Shown: positions 18,769 to 29,140, numbered from the stretch's first letter. The stretch: 64,000 nt of DNA from Phymatolithon calcareum (GCA_977006965.1 OZ345371.1:1488001-1552000), one strand, 5' to 3'. Numbers and translations: made by a program. Notes: generated by a model not told the origin, from the sequence alone.

Positions 18769-20736
18769 TTACTCGTCTTCCCGGAAGTCAATCTTATCTA
18801 AGGATCGCGTCGTCATCTCAATCGACCGCTCAATGCGGTCGATCAGAGCCTGTGGTTGATTCTCTGTGCGCACCCGGGTTAGTAGAGAATAAAGCTCCGT
18901 CAGTTCTTTCGTCAGCCCTGCGATATCCTTCGCTTGCCGCGCCGTCGAGTCGTTGTACTCCGCGCCCCTCGGCGCCAACGACTGCATTATCGCCGACACC
19001 CCGTCCTTCAGAATGTCGTTTCCTTGCTCGAGCGCGCGGAGCTCGGCCGCCTCCTGCCGCTTTCGCTTGCGGCTGCTCCCCCCGCGCGGCACCGCTCCCG
19101 CATTCTCCTCGACGTCGTCATCGTCGTAGCCGACCCCGGCCGCCATGGTCTTTATGGTGAAGTCTAAAAGGTCGGTGTCGGCCTCGGGGGTGCCGCAGCG
19201 CAGTGCATGGAAGGTGATCAGCGCGCGCTTGCCGTCCTCCGTGATCGCGCCAGTGCCACGCGTCGTCGCCACGAAGTCCCCGATGCGGACTGTATCGTTG
19301 GCGCCGGACACCGTCCAGTTGCTGTACGCCTTCGTGAAGACGGATTTGTTCTTATTGAACGCGGCGAGAAGCTTCTCCGCACTGCGCGGCGCGAGCGGCA
19401 GCGCGGACGCGTCAACCCCAGTGACTTTTCCCGCGAGTGGAAGTCGCACTTGGAAGCTGTGGTCGTTGAAGCGCGGCGCTATCGCGGCCTCCCAAATGGC
19501 GTCCCTGTCCACGCCACGGTCGAGCTCGTAGCGGTCGAGCGAGAGCGCTGTTTCCAATAGCTTACCGCGGATGTAGGGGCCACTGTCCACGAGAACGCCG
19601 ACGAGGCGCGCGAACTCGTTCGTGCAAAAGTCTGGCGCGGGCGGCTGTGCAGGGTGACCGGTGCTGCCTGTCGCGCCCGGCATGGTTCCGAGCAATGTGG
19701 CGAGCGAAGGCGCGTGGGGCACGACGATGCTGATGCGAACCGGGTCGGCGTACCAGGTATCGATGTCGGGTGCGAACATCTGCTGCACGTTACCGGTCTC
19801 GCCGAATTTGCGTGCCGCATGAATGAGGAGCTTGTTCACTTTATAGCGCTTTCGCTCGTTGACGACGAGGTTGCCGCAGTCTTTCTTTTCCTGGACGCTG
19901 AGAGAGCGAATGGCATCGCGAATAATTGAGAAGTTCGATTTCATGAGGAAGAAGTAGGACTTGTCGTACGCGCTGGCCGGGGCGTCACCCTGTAGACGCG
20001 GTTTGGGCACGTACAGGTCGTCCCACGGGTCGTCCGTGCGTGGCAGCGCGGTGTCACCGGCCACCGGTGCGCTGCTCGGTGATGCGGCGGTGCCCTGCAC
20101 GGCAGGACCGCCGAACGCCAAGGGGACTGACTGCGTTGCAGGCGATGTGACTAGCGGAGAGTGCGTGCGCGGCGAGTTGCTCGGCCCTGTGTTGTGGGGG
20201 GAGTTGGATGGCGTGAGAACGACGGCCAGTGGCACGGGGGTGGTCACCACGAATGGCGACGGCAGCGAGCGCCGGGACGGCGACCGACCGTTGGCGGGCG
20301 TGGGAGATGAGCGACGAGGGAGTGAAGGCACCACAGGGGAGAAGATTAGGTGTGCGGTGCCCGGTGCTGTGCCTGAGGCGGGCGGAGGAGGCGTGAGTGC
20401 GAGGTGGTGTCGTCGGGCGTCGGCGTCCGGCGACGGTGTCGACGAGGGCGTGGTGGAGGGTGGTGCATGGGTCGCCGGGAGAGAAGAGCGGACGAACGGC
20501 GCGTACTGCGCTTGGTTGTATGAGGGGTCCCTCCACAGGTGCCATGGAGTCGACTGGTGTGTTTCCGCGGCGGGCGACGGTGCGCGGTGGCTCGCCGCCG
20601 CACCAGTCGTAGAAGGGGAAGGGGTGCACTCTATGCTGAGTGGGACCGAGAAGTCCCGCGAGGGAGGCAACGTTGTAACGTCGGGGCTTGTCACCGCCGG
20701 AGGGAGCGGCCGGCTGACGCCGTCGGGAGATGCCAT
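18769..20736 (-). CDS. Harbinger-associated second protein, Pro/Ser-rich N-terminus
   Basis: The open frame begins at 21048, inside the transposon end. The internal ATG at 20736 (MASPDGVSRPLPP) starts the part with consistent composition and gives 655 residues. The first 230 are Pro/Ser/Thr-rich and probably disordered. Residues about 240-530 form a folded region (YFFLMKSNFSIIRDAIRSLS, NERKRYKVNKLLIHAARKFG, and on). Then come a basic patch (RGGSSRKRKRQE) and a C-terminal coiled coil (DIAGLTKELTELYSLLTRV). Harbinger elements usually encode a second, Myb/SANT-like DNA-binding protein needed for transposition. This gene sits in that position, but no clear Myb repeat is visible, so the equivalence is inferred from location and the nuclear-type basic patch. 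Confidence 0.8.
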   Translation of the reverse strand: MASPDGVSRPLPPAVTSPDVTTLPPSRDFSVPLSIECTPSPSTTGAAASHRAPSPAAETHQSTPWHLWRDPSYNQAQYAPFVRSSLPATHAPPSTTPSSTPSPDADARRHHLALTPPPPASGTAPGTAHLIFSPVVPSLPRRSSPTPANGRSPSRRSLPSPFVVTTPVPLAVVLTPSNSPHNTGPSNSPRTHSPLVTSPATQSVPLAFGGPAVQGTAASPSSAPVAGDTALPRTDDPWDDLYVPKPRLQGDAPASAYDKSYFFLMKSNFSIIRDAIRSLSVQEKKDCGNLVVNERKRYKVNKLLIHAARKFGETGNVQQMFAPDIDTWYADPVRISIVVPHAPSLATLLGTMPGATGSTGHPAQPPAPDFCTNEFARLVGVLVDSGPYIRGKLLETALSLDRYELDRGVDRDAIWEAAIAPRFNDHSFQVRLPLAGKVTGVDASALPLAPRSAEKLLAAFNKNKSVFTKAYSNWTVSGANDTVRIGDFVATTRGTGAITEDGKRALITFHALRCGTPEADTDLLDFTIKTMAAGVGYDDDDVEENAGAVPRGGSSRKRKRQEAAELRALEQGNDILKDGVSAIMQSLAPRGAEYNDSTARQAKDIAGLTKELTELYSLLTRVRTENQPQALIDRIERSIEMTTRSLDKIDFREDE

Positions 20737-21409
20737 CGTGTTCGGTGCAGAGCAGAGGCGGAGATGCGGGAGGAAAACGAATGATTGTGTGGGTGGAGCG
20801 GAAGAGGTAAGGCAGACCAAGGGAAAGCAGGGAAAGGCAGGGAATGGGAACCGTGGCGATGGAGATCCGTTCCATCGAAGGTGGTTCGGGTTCGCGCGAA
20901 ATAAGCAGCGTTTCGCGCGAAATATGTAGCAGATGGACAGAAGTAGTCGAGGGACCAGAACTTGTCTGACAGTACACGTGTAAACTTGCGGCAGCCATTT
21001 TATGTTTCCGTTTGAAAGTAAGTGACATAATGTGGTTATTGGAAGCAAAAAGCCGAACAGACAGACAGCCGGACATTTGGTTTAAAACGGACCTGACGTT
21101 GGAATAGGCAAAGACGCGAAGAAAGTGCAGACAGAAATTAGTGCTGGATTTGCCGTCATCCAAAAATTGAGGGAAAGTTTGCTGTCTTCGCGAAAAGATA
21201 GCGCATACAGACCATGATTTGCAAAACAATTTCGTAAAAGAGGAGAAAACCAAGAATTGTAAAGAATATTTTCAGATTAAGGCACCTAATATCACTGTAA
21301 ATGGGCACAAGGTAGGAACGGACCTAGAAGATGGACCGAGAACGGAGTGCTGACAGAAATGATCGATATCATAATACCACAGGTGCCTTGTGGTCATTTT
21401 AGTAAATAC

Positions 21410-22457
21410 GGCAAACTGCGTGGTCATTTTAGTAATTTCGTCTAAAAATAATCACTTTTCAGCATCTCCCAATGCTTCAATGGAGGCGCAAAAATGATGA
21501 TTTAACTCCACGTGGATATTCCTGCGGGCCCAGTCTGAGTATGACACAAACTTAAGTTTCGAGGATGTGGCTGGCTGGAGTTAAGAGATCCCTGTTGGCG
21601 TGAAGGTTTTGAGACTCCATACAGGACGTAAGTTCTGTTGGAGGAGTTTAGGCAAGACACTGCAGCGGAGCTTACAGGCTTCTGTCGCAGGAGCATCCAC
21701 GGACGTCGTAGTGCAATTGAGAGGACAGCATCTGGAAGTTGCACCTGAAGCAACAGATAGACTACTCTGCGTGGAGTACTGCAGGACAAAAAAAGCGGAG
21801 AAAATCTTCCGTGATGAGAAAGTTGGAATAAATGTGCGTGCATGTTAACGGAAAGACGGGGCACACAAAAGGTTATTTTAATAAACATTTGTCCATCAAA
21901 ATTCTCTGCATCGCGCTAAAAGAGAGAGTCACTTCTTTAAACTAGAGTCATCAGTGATTAATTTTTTGATAATGGAGAGGCCTTTATATGACACAATGCT
22001 TTCATCTGTGACATGTGAATCAAACCCTTTCCCATGACTCTGCAATCGATGCTGATTTTACTTGTGCTCCTGGCACTGGCGGGACAAAAATGCAAAAGCG
22101 ACTTGGCTACCACTCACTCATTGGCATAGAATTTCAAAGAAGAGTCGACTCGGATTTGAGTAACAGAAATTGTTCTCGACATCGTTCTGCACCACCGGGT
22201 AAACTTACTCAAGTGTTCCCCTTTTGAAAGCCCTCTCAAGCGCAAAATAATTTATTAATAAACAATCCAATGTCCTGCACCGCAAGTGTGAAACAACACA
22301 TAAAACTACAAAGCGCAGCATCATGTTCGTGTTCAGAGTGAAAGCATGAACGTCAATAAGTTGTACAAATTTTACTGATTGTGGAAGATAGAACCATCAA
22401 GAACAGCATTGTGGAATAAAACAAATCTCAAGTTTATAAAAATTCAAATACAATCAT
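21410..22457. other. Intergenic region, no gene seen
   Basis: Contains a further copy of the TTACTAAAATGAC motif (21423-21443, reverse orientation). An 82-codon frame at 21600-21848 is open on the + strand but has no coding character. The right part is AT-rich and presumably holds the 3' region of the minus-strand gene that follows. Confidence 0.5.
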
Positions 22458-25400
22458 TCACGCCTTCATCTTCGCCCATCTCGACCACAGTCGTCGTCCA
22501 AATCCAGACGGCTCATTCCTTCCCTCATTTTCCCCTTCCCTCCTCGACCGTCCCTCAACACTCGTATTAACTCTACGCACATCCGGCGAGTCATTATGCC
22601 TCGCAAATCTTAGTGACGATCTTCGATTTTCCTGCGCCGCTTGCGCAGGTCCATGGTGCGTTTCATGATACGACACGGAAAGTTTCGACATGAATGCATC
22701 TCCAATTTTTGCCAAAGACATCTTTCTCCTCACAGTTCCATCCTCTTCTCCCGTATCCGCCGGTACAGGGGCCACCGCGACCGGCTCAACACCGGTAAGG
22801 TCGCGCCGTCGGCTGCTCCGACCTACGACGGGCGTCGCACGGTCTGCGTTGCTCTCAACTTGCGCAGATATATCCGACGTCGTGCCCGCGCGCACGGGGC
22901 CGCGTCCGAATGCATACCGACGGGCTTTTGTGGCAGGTGCATTCTCACCGCTGCGTTTGAGTCCACCTGCGAAAAGGGACAGCTTGCGCGACAGTCTACC
23001 GTCATCAACATCTGCTTCCCCGGGCGAGCTATTGCTCTCTCGTGGCAACGACCTTGTCGTTTTGGGGGCCAATGCGTTCTTCGAGCGAAACGTTGTAGGC
23101 ACAGCGAGCTTGTCCTGCGTTAGGGGGACATTTGTTAACGCAGGGGCATCATCGCTGACTGGGGGGCATGGGTTACCGCTATTTTCCTCGATCTTCTCAG
23201 ATATCTCACGCGCTTTTTGGATGGCAATCGCACCCTTGTCCTTGGCAGGGTCACCCTCCACGGGGACGCGGAGCAAGTTCGGGCTCTGCTCAATGCTCCT
23301 TCGAGTGAAGAAGGTCGCTGGGGTTCCTTTTTCAGCGCTCATCGGCTGCTTCGACAGACGGGAGAAAATGTTCTGCACAAACCAGCCGCCTTGCGGACGT
23401 TCGGTTTGGTAAATCCTGGAACTCATCTTGCGAACGACGGCTTCGGGGGCAGGGTTGGCAGGCGTGCTTCCATCGTTTTCCTTTTCAGACTCTTTGACTT
23501 GAGTGTCAAGGAACTCCACCTTCTTCGCCTTGCGCTCCGGTTCCTTCGCTTTTTCGATTGCAGCCTCATTTGTTTCCAGAAGCACCATCGCAGAGCTTTC
23601 CTTCACAACCGACTCCTTCGTCGGTGTCTTTCTCACATCTGCGTCTTGTACTAAGCTTTCCTTCACTGGGACATCCTTGAGGGCAAAGTCATTTTCTTCG
23701 CTCTTCGTCACAACTTGTTCCTTCTCATCGACTTTATCAGTTTTCATTTCTTCAACGACGTCAGAGCCGCCAACGACTTCACCGTCGACCGGAGCATCGC
23801 ATACTGCACTTTCAGTAGAACCTTCCTCATTAGCCTTTGCGACCGCTTCCGCCTGTTCGACATATTTTGTCTTCATATCTTCGAAAGCATTGTCCTCCGA
23901 TGCGCTCTTCGATGAATTCGGCAGCGGCGGAACAACAGACCCGAACTTCTCAGAGTCGAGTCCTGCCCACTTCTCGATAAGGTTTCTCACGGTATTCGTA
24001 CGGATGCTTTCATTTCCATTACCCTCCTCCACTTCGACCTTCTCAACATTCTCAGTATTGGTATTTTCCACGACCGCATTTTCATTCATCTCGATTGGAG
24101 TCGCGACAGGAATGGCATCATCGAAAGTGTCAACTTGGGAAAGAGAGCGACAAACGACATCACGCTTCTTCGGCAGTAACGCGATTGCTTCTATCGTATT
24201 ACCTGCGTCATCATGGCCATCAACATACTCGTCAAACACTTCAAACTCGTCCACAATATTCTCCCGACCCGACCCTGGACCATCTGTCAGAGTGCTCCTT
24301 CGCAGCGGAGAAGCGACAATCTCCGCCGGTACAAACGAATTTGCGCCAGTGCGTCCCTCCTCCTCACCGACAACCTTCTCCGAAACGGAATTCTTCGCGT
24401 TCACGACACCGTCCATGACCACATCCTCTTGCGAGCTCACATATTCATCCACGTGATCCTCAGCAACAGTGCATCCCTCCTCCTCCTTGACGACGAGTGC
24501 GTCCACTTCCGGCATCATCGACGTTGCATCCTCGGACTCTGAATCACGTTCACCTGTGATTTCCTCTTGAGGAGTGTTCGAGCGAGATTTACCCGACACG
24601 ATCGACGTAGCATCTTCAAACCGAGCACTTTCAACCCCCTCCTGCATGTATCCTGTAGCAATAGCACTCGTCAGGGCCGTCATATCCGGCGAGTATGGTT
24701 CCGTGTCATCGCTACGCAACGAAATACGAAGCGCAGACTGGGCAGCATATTCCTCGGGCGTGAGTGCATTGGCAGGTTCGATGACATGATCCGCAAGGGA
24801 GAACTTGACTCTCGCCTTATTCGCCTCAATGCTCGATAGACTAGCATCTGCAGATTCCATTGCGGCCGCGGCGAGATCACTGAGGCCACTACGAACGTGT
24901 GGAATTTGCATGTGAAACTCGCCCTCGTCGTCGTCACTTGTCGACACGCTGTTGGACCTATTATTCTCCTCCAAGTTCTCATTCTTCGCTACGACCACAG
25001 CAGTGGCTGCGAGTGCGTCGAGCGGAGTGGTGGATTTTGAAGTTTCCAAAATATCCTGCACGCCGTTGTCGACAGAGACGCGGTGGTGGTCAGGAACTGC
25101 GGTGCACGGTATGACGGTGTTAGACGAGAGGGACTTGGGCATAATGTTGGCAGCCGCAGCGGCCTCTGCTGCGTCACCAGCTGCAGCTGCAACCGAGGAT
25201 GTTGTACGAGAGCCGTGATTACGTGGAAGTGTAGCGGCCATGGTTGAATTTTGCGCCGCAACCGTGGTTTGTCTAGCGGAATGCGCAAACGAGTTTGAGG
25301 AGGCTGCATCTCCAGACGATGAAGCACGAGTATCAAGAGCAGCCACTCGGAATCTATCAAGTTTACGTTCGATGTAATCCCAAGCATCCCAAGGGTCCGG

Positions 25401-25925
25401 TCGTTCCAATTTACCTCCTGCATTTCGAAAGCACGGTTGCATTGCCCATGCAAACAGAACCGTGGAATCTGGAGCGACGGCCACAACAGCCGGTTGCACC
25501 ATACCATAATCGTAAACCCAAGCATGCGCCCGATGTCCAGTCGGATTTGTCACAACCGGTGCCAGCAAGTTGACAGACTCTAGATAAGCGGCCAATGCAT
25601 GTTGCGGATCGCCGAGGAAGATGATGGAATGATCGAGTAGATGATCCGGGACACCGCTTTGCGCGGCAACGGAGTAGGCCTTTCCTTGACTTTGCGATGA
25701 GACGAAAATGAGCGCGGTATCAGCAAGCGCGAGACGACGCTCGAGGGCAGGAACTGAAAGCCAACGACGTAGCCATGTACGACAGAAACGCGAGCGCTCG
25801 CCACGGTAGAAGATCACAACGGTCGGACGACGCGCGCGCTGCCGGGCGCGGAATACCTCGACTGCGGAAAGAGGTGCCGCGAGAGGGGCGGAGAGCGGAG
25901 CGGGGGCGCCCGCGACGCCGGTCAT
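22458..25925 (-). CDS. Thioredoxin-fold (peroxiredoxin-like) protein with long disordered tail
   Basis: The frame reaches 26090, but there it begins at TTG; the ATG at 25925 sits in a good context (CCGCCATGA) and gives 1155 residues. Residues about 30-180 match the AhpC/TSA-like fold: a strand PTVVIFYRGERSRFCRTWL, then ALIFVSSQSQGKA, then a D-rich turn and a strand AVVAVAPDSTVLFAW. The usual RGxWCPxC active site is altered here, because the first Cys is replaced by Ser (RGERSRFC), so normal peroxidase chemistry is doubtful. The remaining ~970 residues are acidic and Ser/Lys-rich, probably disordered, ending in a basic tail with several RRxS/RKxS sites (TRRSIEQ, SRKLSLF, VRRKMSLAK) that basophilic kinases could phosphorylate. 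A regulatory or scaffold role is possible; the substrate is unknown. Confidence 0.8.
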   Translation of the reverse strand: MTGVAGAPAPLSAPLAAPLSAVEVFRARQRARRPTVVIFYRGERSRFCRTWLRRWLSVPALERRLALADTALIFVSSQSQGKAYSVAAQSGVPDHLLDHSIIFLGDPQHALAAYLESVNLLAPVVTNPTGHRAHAWVYDYGMVQPAVVAVAPDSTVLFAWAMQPCFRNAGGKLERPDPWDAWDYIERKLDRFRVAALDTRASSSGDAASSNSFAHSARQTTVAAQNSTMAATLPRNHGSRTTSSVAAAAGDAAEAAAAANIMPKSLSSNTVIPCTAVPDHHRVSVDNGVQDILETSKSTTPLDALAATAVVVAKNENLEENNRSNSVSTSDDDEGEFHMQIPHVRSGLSDLAAAAMESADASLSSIEANKARVKFSLADHVIEPANALTPEEYAAQSALRISLRSDDTEPYSPDMTALTSAIATGYMQEGVESARFEDATSIVSGKSRSNTPQEEITGERDSESEDATSMMPEVDALVVKEEEGCTVAEDHVDEYVSSQEDVVMDGVVNAKNSVSEKVVGEEEGRTGANSFVPAEIVASPLRRSTLTDGPGSGRENIVDEFEVFDEYVDGHDDAGNTIEAIALLPKKRDVVCRSLSQVDTFDDAIPVATPIEMNENAVVENTNTENVEKVEVEEGNGNESIRTNTVRNLIEKWAGLDSEKFGSVVPPLPNSSKSASEDNAFEDMKTKYVEQAEAVAKANEEGSTESAVCDAPVDGEVVGGSDVVEEMKTDKVDEKEQVVTKSEENDFALKDVPVKESLVQDADVRKTPTKESVVKESSAMVLLETNEAAIEKAKEPERKAKKVEFLDTQVKESEKENDGSTPANPAPEAVVRKMSSRIYQTERPQGGWFVQNIFSRLSKQPMSAEKGTPATFFTRRSIEQSPNLLRVPVEGDPAKDKGAIAIQKAREISEKIEENSGNPCPPVSDDAPALTNVPLTQDKLAVPTTFRSKNALAPKTTRSLPRESNSSPGEADVDDGRLSRKLSLFAGGLKRSGENAPATKARRYAFGRGPVRAGTTSDISAQVESNADRATPVVGRSSRRRDLTGVEPVAVAPVPADTGEEDGTVRRKMSLAKIGDAFMSKLSVSYHETHHGPAQAAQENRRSSLRFARHNDSPDVRRVNTSVEGRSRREGENEGRNEPSGFGRRLWSRWAKMKA

Positions 25926-27044
25926 GGCGGAGGATGGTTTGTTCGCGCAGGGAAGGGGAGCTCGGGCGAGGCGACAGATGTGGGTGGCGGGAGGAGACGG
26001 GAAGGGACGGGGGGCAGGTCCAGTAGGGGAAGAAGTTGGTTGAGTTGGTACAGTACAGTATATGAAACGGAAGTTATTCGATTCGAACAAGTCGATGATT
26101 AGCCTTTTTTGTACCCGTCACGCAACACCTCCCCCGTGTCGGATGAGCTGAGCTTCTTTTGCGCGGGCAAAAGCCAGCCACTCTTCGTTCTTTTCATCAC
26201 TCTATATTTGTGCGTTCATGGACGTTGCAGCGTGACGTATGAAATTGATCTTGCGTATGAACGTCGTGCAATGGTGTCGACGACGCCGCACAATTTATTT
26301 CTGGATACTTACGTGCGCATTATATAGTGCACGTCTTCACAGTGTTCCGACGTCCGTACAATACTGATTTGAGGTGTGGACGATGTCACGCTGACGGATT
26401 TGAATTCGAATAATGCACTGCTGTGACACACACACCGATCTGTGCGGACCGAAGGGATTCAATCAGGAGAGAGAAAACGCTTCATAGACGTTGGCGCACA
26501 AGCTGGACGAATTATTCGAACTCCATCGGCACTTCGCCACCAATGGCCGCTTTTGCGCACTTGGCCGAACCTGTGCAAAGGCGCGTCGCAGCTTAATAAC
26601 ATTGGGCCGGAAGTCGATCATTCGGAAGAGATGGCGCGCGACCTTCGTGCTCGCCATGTCGTCCAAGATTGGAGTGAACATCCGTTTATGAACTTTGGTG
26701 TGTACTGTACGTACTGCGCAAGGCGGCGGAGATCGAAAAATTCAAAAAGTTGTGACCGCGCTCCGTGCGCGGAAGATGTCATGCGAGGCCTACCGTCGGT
26801 CTGGACTAGCTGCTACGTAATGCCGTGGAATGGCGCGGGGGCAATTGTTTTCCGAAAAGGAGGCCGTTTTTAAAATTGGCGCCGTGCGAGGGCCGCGTGA
26901 TGCACCTGGTGGCAAGTGGAAGGAGAGCACAATCAATACTGTAGCACCGCTTGCGCTCGTTTATATATAGTACAGTATGCTTTCCCAGTGCTTGTGGTCG
27001 TTGTCGACGAAACGGCTCAGAGAATTCCGAAGGTGCGCATGATT

Positions 27045-27090
27045 AAGTTTATGCTGCACATATTTTAAAAAATATGTGCAGCATAAACTT
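27045..27090. repeat. 46-bp near-perfect palindrome
   Basis: 22-bp perfect arms (AAGTTTATGCTGCACATATT and on, against the complement) are separated by only two A bases (27067-27068). Intergenic. Confidence 0.95.
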
Positions 27091-27124
27091 GCATTGCACA
27101 ATCTGTGTTTTATGCTTTTCCCTG

Positions 27125-27157
27125 TGCCCCCATTGCGTGGGGGACAGAGGCAACTAA
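27125..27157 (+). repeat. Stem-forming interspersed repeat, copy 1
   Basis: A GC stem, CCCCC then about 7 bases then GGGGG, is followed by ACAGAGGCAACTAA. From 27135 to 27157 it matches 22 of 23 positions of the copy at 44491-44513. Both copies lie downstream of a TTTTAAAAAATATGT block, at 27063 and at 44385. A third, weaker copy (CCCT...AGGGGAAAGAGGCA) is near 28518-28542. Confidence 0.7.
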
Positions 27158-29140
27158 TTAACTCTGTATTGGACATCTTGCTTGTATTATAACGACGTTT
27201 CGCCCATGATGGCTGAGAAAAGCCGAAAAAGGGGAAGAACGAAAAAAACAGTTGAGGTGAGACTGATCGCTATTGACAACTCTGGACATAAATTTCTTTT
27301 ACAGGAGTCATTGAGAGCTATTTTGGGTAAATTTTATGGTTCCAGAAGAGGGGCAGGCTTAAGCCAGTGACTCGCGAGCTCACTGATGGTGCCTGTCAGG
27401 TTCTTGTGCGCTCGTTTGGTCGATTTGGGCTTAACGAGCACCGTGCGGATAGTGCGCATGTAGACTTGAGCCTCCAGGGAATGCAGTACTACAGAGTACT
27501 GCGAACTTGCCGGGAGCACAGCCCCCAAACCACACTGATGGTGGATGCCTGGGGAAGTGCAACGTACAGCATTCTAGAAAAGAAGAATTTATGGTCCACG
27601 GTACTATCAACACAAGGAAAATAGCGAATTGCAGTAGGCAAGCCGGAAATCCAGCGTCGACATTCCTGTTCAAGCTGCCAGAGGAAAGGTTACTCGGCGA
27701 CACAATGTACAGTACAGTAGGACGCATTTTCGCGCTGATAAAGTCAACAAAAACTTGAAATCACATGCAAGCGCAAGAGCATTGGGACTGATTCCAGTTT
27801 ACTGTCCAGTTTAGTCCATACAGAACTCAAACACGGCAAACTTTGATACAAAAGCAAGAATTCATCGCTCTTGTTGGTCAACTGGGAATCTCGCCCTCCT
27901 TCAAAGCTCTACTGTACTGCATCAACAACTGCACTGTACAGTACAGTACTGAATCCTATATTAAACAGCTGTTCGAGCACAGAAAGCTTTTTCCTCGGCT
28001 TCGCATTACTGTAGATCGGAGCCGTTGGGGAGCGTTAACTTCGGCAACGCGAACACGCTCAAGAGCAATGCCAAATTTGCTTCATAACTCAGTTGAGCTT
28101 TGAACTACTCTATAGACCAAAGGATGCAATGTTGCGTTATTGCGCCAGTGACGCAACTATTATCTACTGTACAGTAACTTTATGCCACTGGGCAGTGCAA
28201 ATCGACTTGCACAGTATCTATGATATCGTTGTATAAAGCAAAACAAGAAGAGGCGACTGTATGTTTGAGAGACATCTTTGCTTCTGGTTTACTTGCATCA
28301 TCAATGCGTCTTGATCGAGGGCAAAAGATACGTCGTATGATGTGATACTGTAGAGAATCATCATCCGCCGTTTACTTTGTGTGACCTGCGCCATAGAGAG
28401 TCAATCAACAGCACCAACTGGCCTGCACTGCCACTCCCTGGCCCACTGAACACTTCTTCTCTGAGTGGTAATGCTGCAGGACAGTGCACGGATATGGTTT
28501 AATGGTAGTACCTGGGGCGCCCTGCTGTAGGGGAAAGAGGCATTTCAGTAAAGTTGCAGTAACCGACTGACGTCGAGTAATCACGAGATGCAGTCCGAAG
28601 CATGTTGCTCGCAGATATTGTACGAGCCGCACATCTGTCTGCCTCTGCCTGGCACCTCAATTGGCGAGGGCGAGTTCGTTGGATAAGGTTACAGTACAGC
28701 ACTGGTTTTTAATACCAGTCCCCTCGCCGTGTCATCACGGTGTCCTCGCACAATGCATCACGCTGAAACACGAAGCCCGGCATTGTGTTTCTTTGATACA
28801 GAAAAAGGCGGGAAATGTTTTTGAAACTCAGTGCACTTAACGTGACAATCCCTTGTCGTATGCTCAAAGGAAGACAGCAAACTTTGCTGTTCCTTTATTT
28901 TCGGAAAAGCTTTGATCCAATGTTAGTGAGGTCTTCCAACGTCGCTTTTCAAACATTTCGGCAACTCGCCGACGGTTCTTGCGGAACTATGAAAATCTAG
29001 ATGCCATCGTTTGAAACTTGTCAGTTGACAAGTTTCGCCAATTTCCGCGTGACACGACCGCACTAAACTTTACAGAAATAGCCCCTTTTCAAATCGCCAC
29101 GTTACAAGCTGACGTCACTTCAAGGCGATGGCATGATCAT

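Larger units (their letters stand above)
17237..21093. mobile_element. PIF/Harbinger transposon with TGA target duplication
   Basis: 41-bp terminal inverted repeats lie at 17237-17277 and 21053-21093: GGCCCGTTTCAAACC... on the left, against GGTCCGTTTTAAACC... read inward from the right. Both end in CTGTCTGTCTGTTCGG, and 31 of 41 positions match. A 3-bp direct repeat, TGA, flanks both ends (17234-17236 and 21094-21096). This fits the 3-bp duplications of Harbinger elements, although TWA is the usual sequence. Inside are two convergent genes, a DDE transposase and a partner protein. CAGACAG/CTGTCTG motifs recur near both ends and may be transposase binding sites. Both genes are intact, so the element could be active or recently active. 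Confidence 0.85.
16863..21409. mobile_element. Outer inverted-repeat element interrupted by a Harbinger element
   Basis: 44-bp terminal inverted repeats lie at 16863-16906 and 21366-21409. They begin GTATTTACTAAAATGACC, agree at 39 of 44 positions and end in ...TTATGATAT on the inside. Without the Harbinger element (17237-21093 plus one target copy), the remainder is about 690 bp, the size of a non-autonomous MITE. The flanks are themselves inverted, so no convincing target duplication can be named. Just outside the right end, the terminal 15 bp recur in direct orientation at 21421. Another reading is a single element with long subterminal repeats. Confidence 0.75.
26049..28176. repeat. Cluster of TACTG/CAGTA short repeats
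   Basis: TACAGTACAGTA occurs at 26049-26060 and 27708-27719. A longer run lies at 27910-27951. The perfect palindrome TACTGTACAGTA is at 28165-28176. All are outside genes; a second, denser cluster lies at 41.4-43.7 kb. Confidence 0.8.

Noticed and set aside
19961-21253. Long plus- and minus-strand frames overlapping the N-terminal half of the Harbinger partner gene
   Set aside because: They overlap a GC-rich Pro/Ser coding region in other frames and show only Gly/Arg/Ala-type shadow composition.
23503-24456. 317-codon plus-strand ORF opposite the peroxiredoxin-like gene
   Set aside because: It is antisense to a longer, better-supported frame and has a Ser/Thr/Phe-rich mirror composition.
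26442-26873. 143-codon plus-strand ORF
   Set aside because: It begins at a non-ATG codon, has no recognised domain and lies among repeats.
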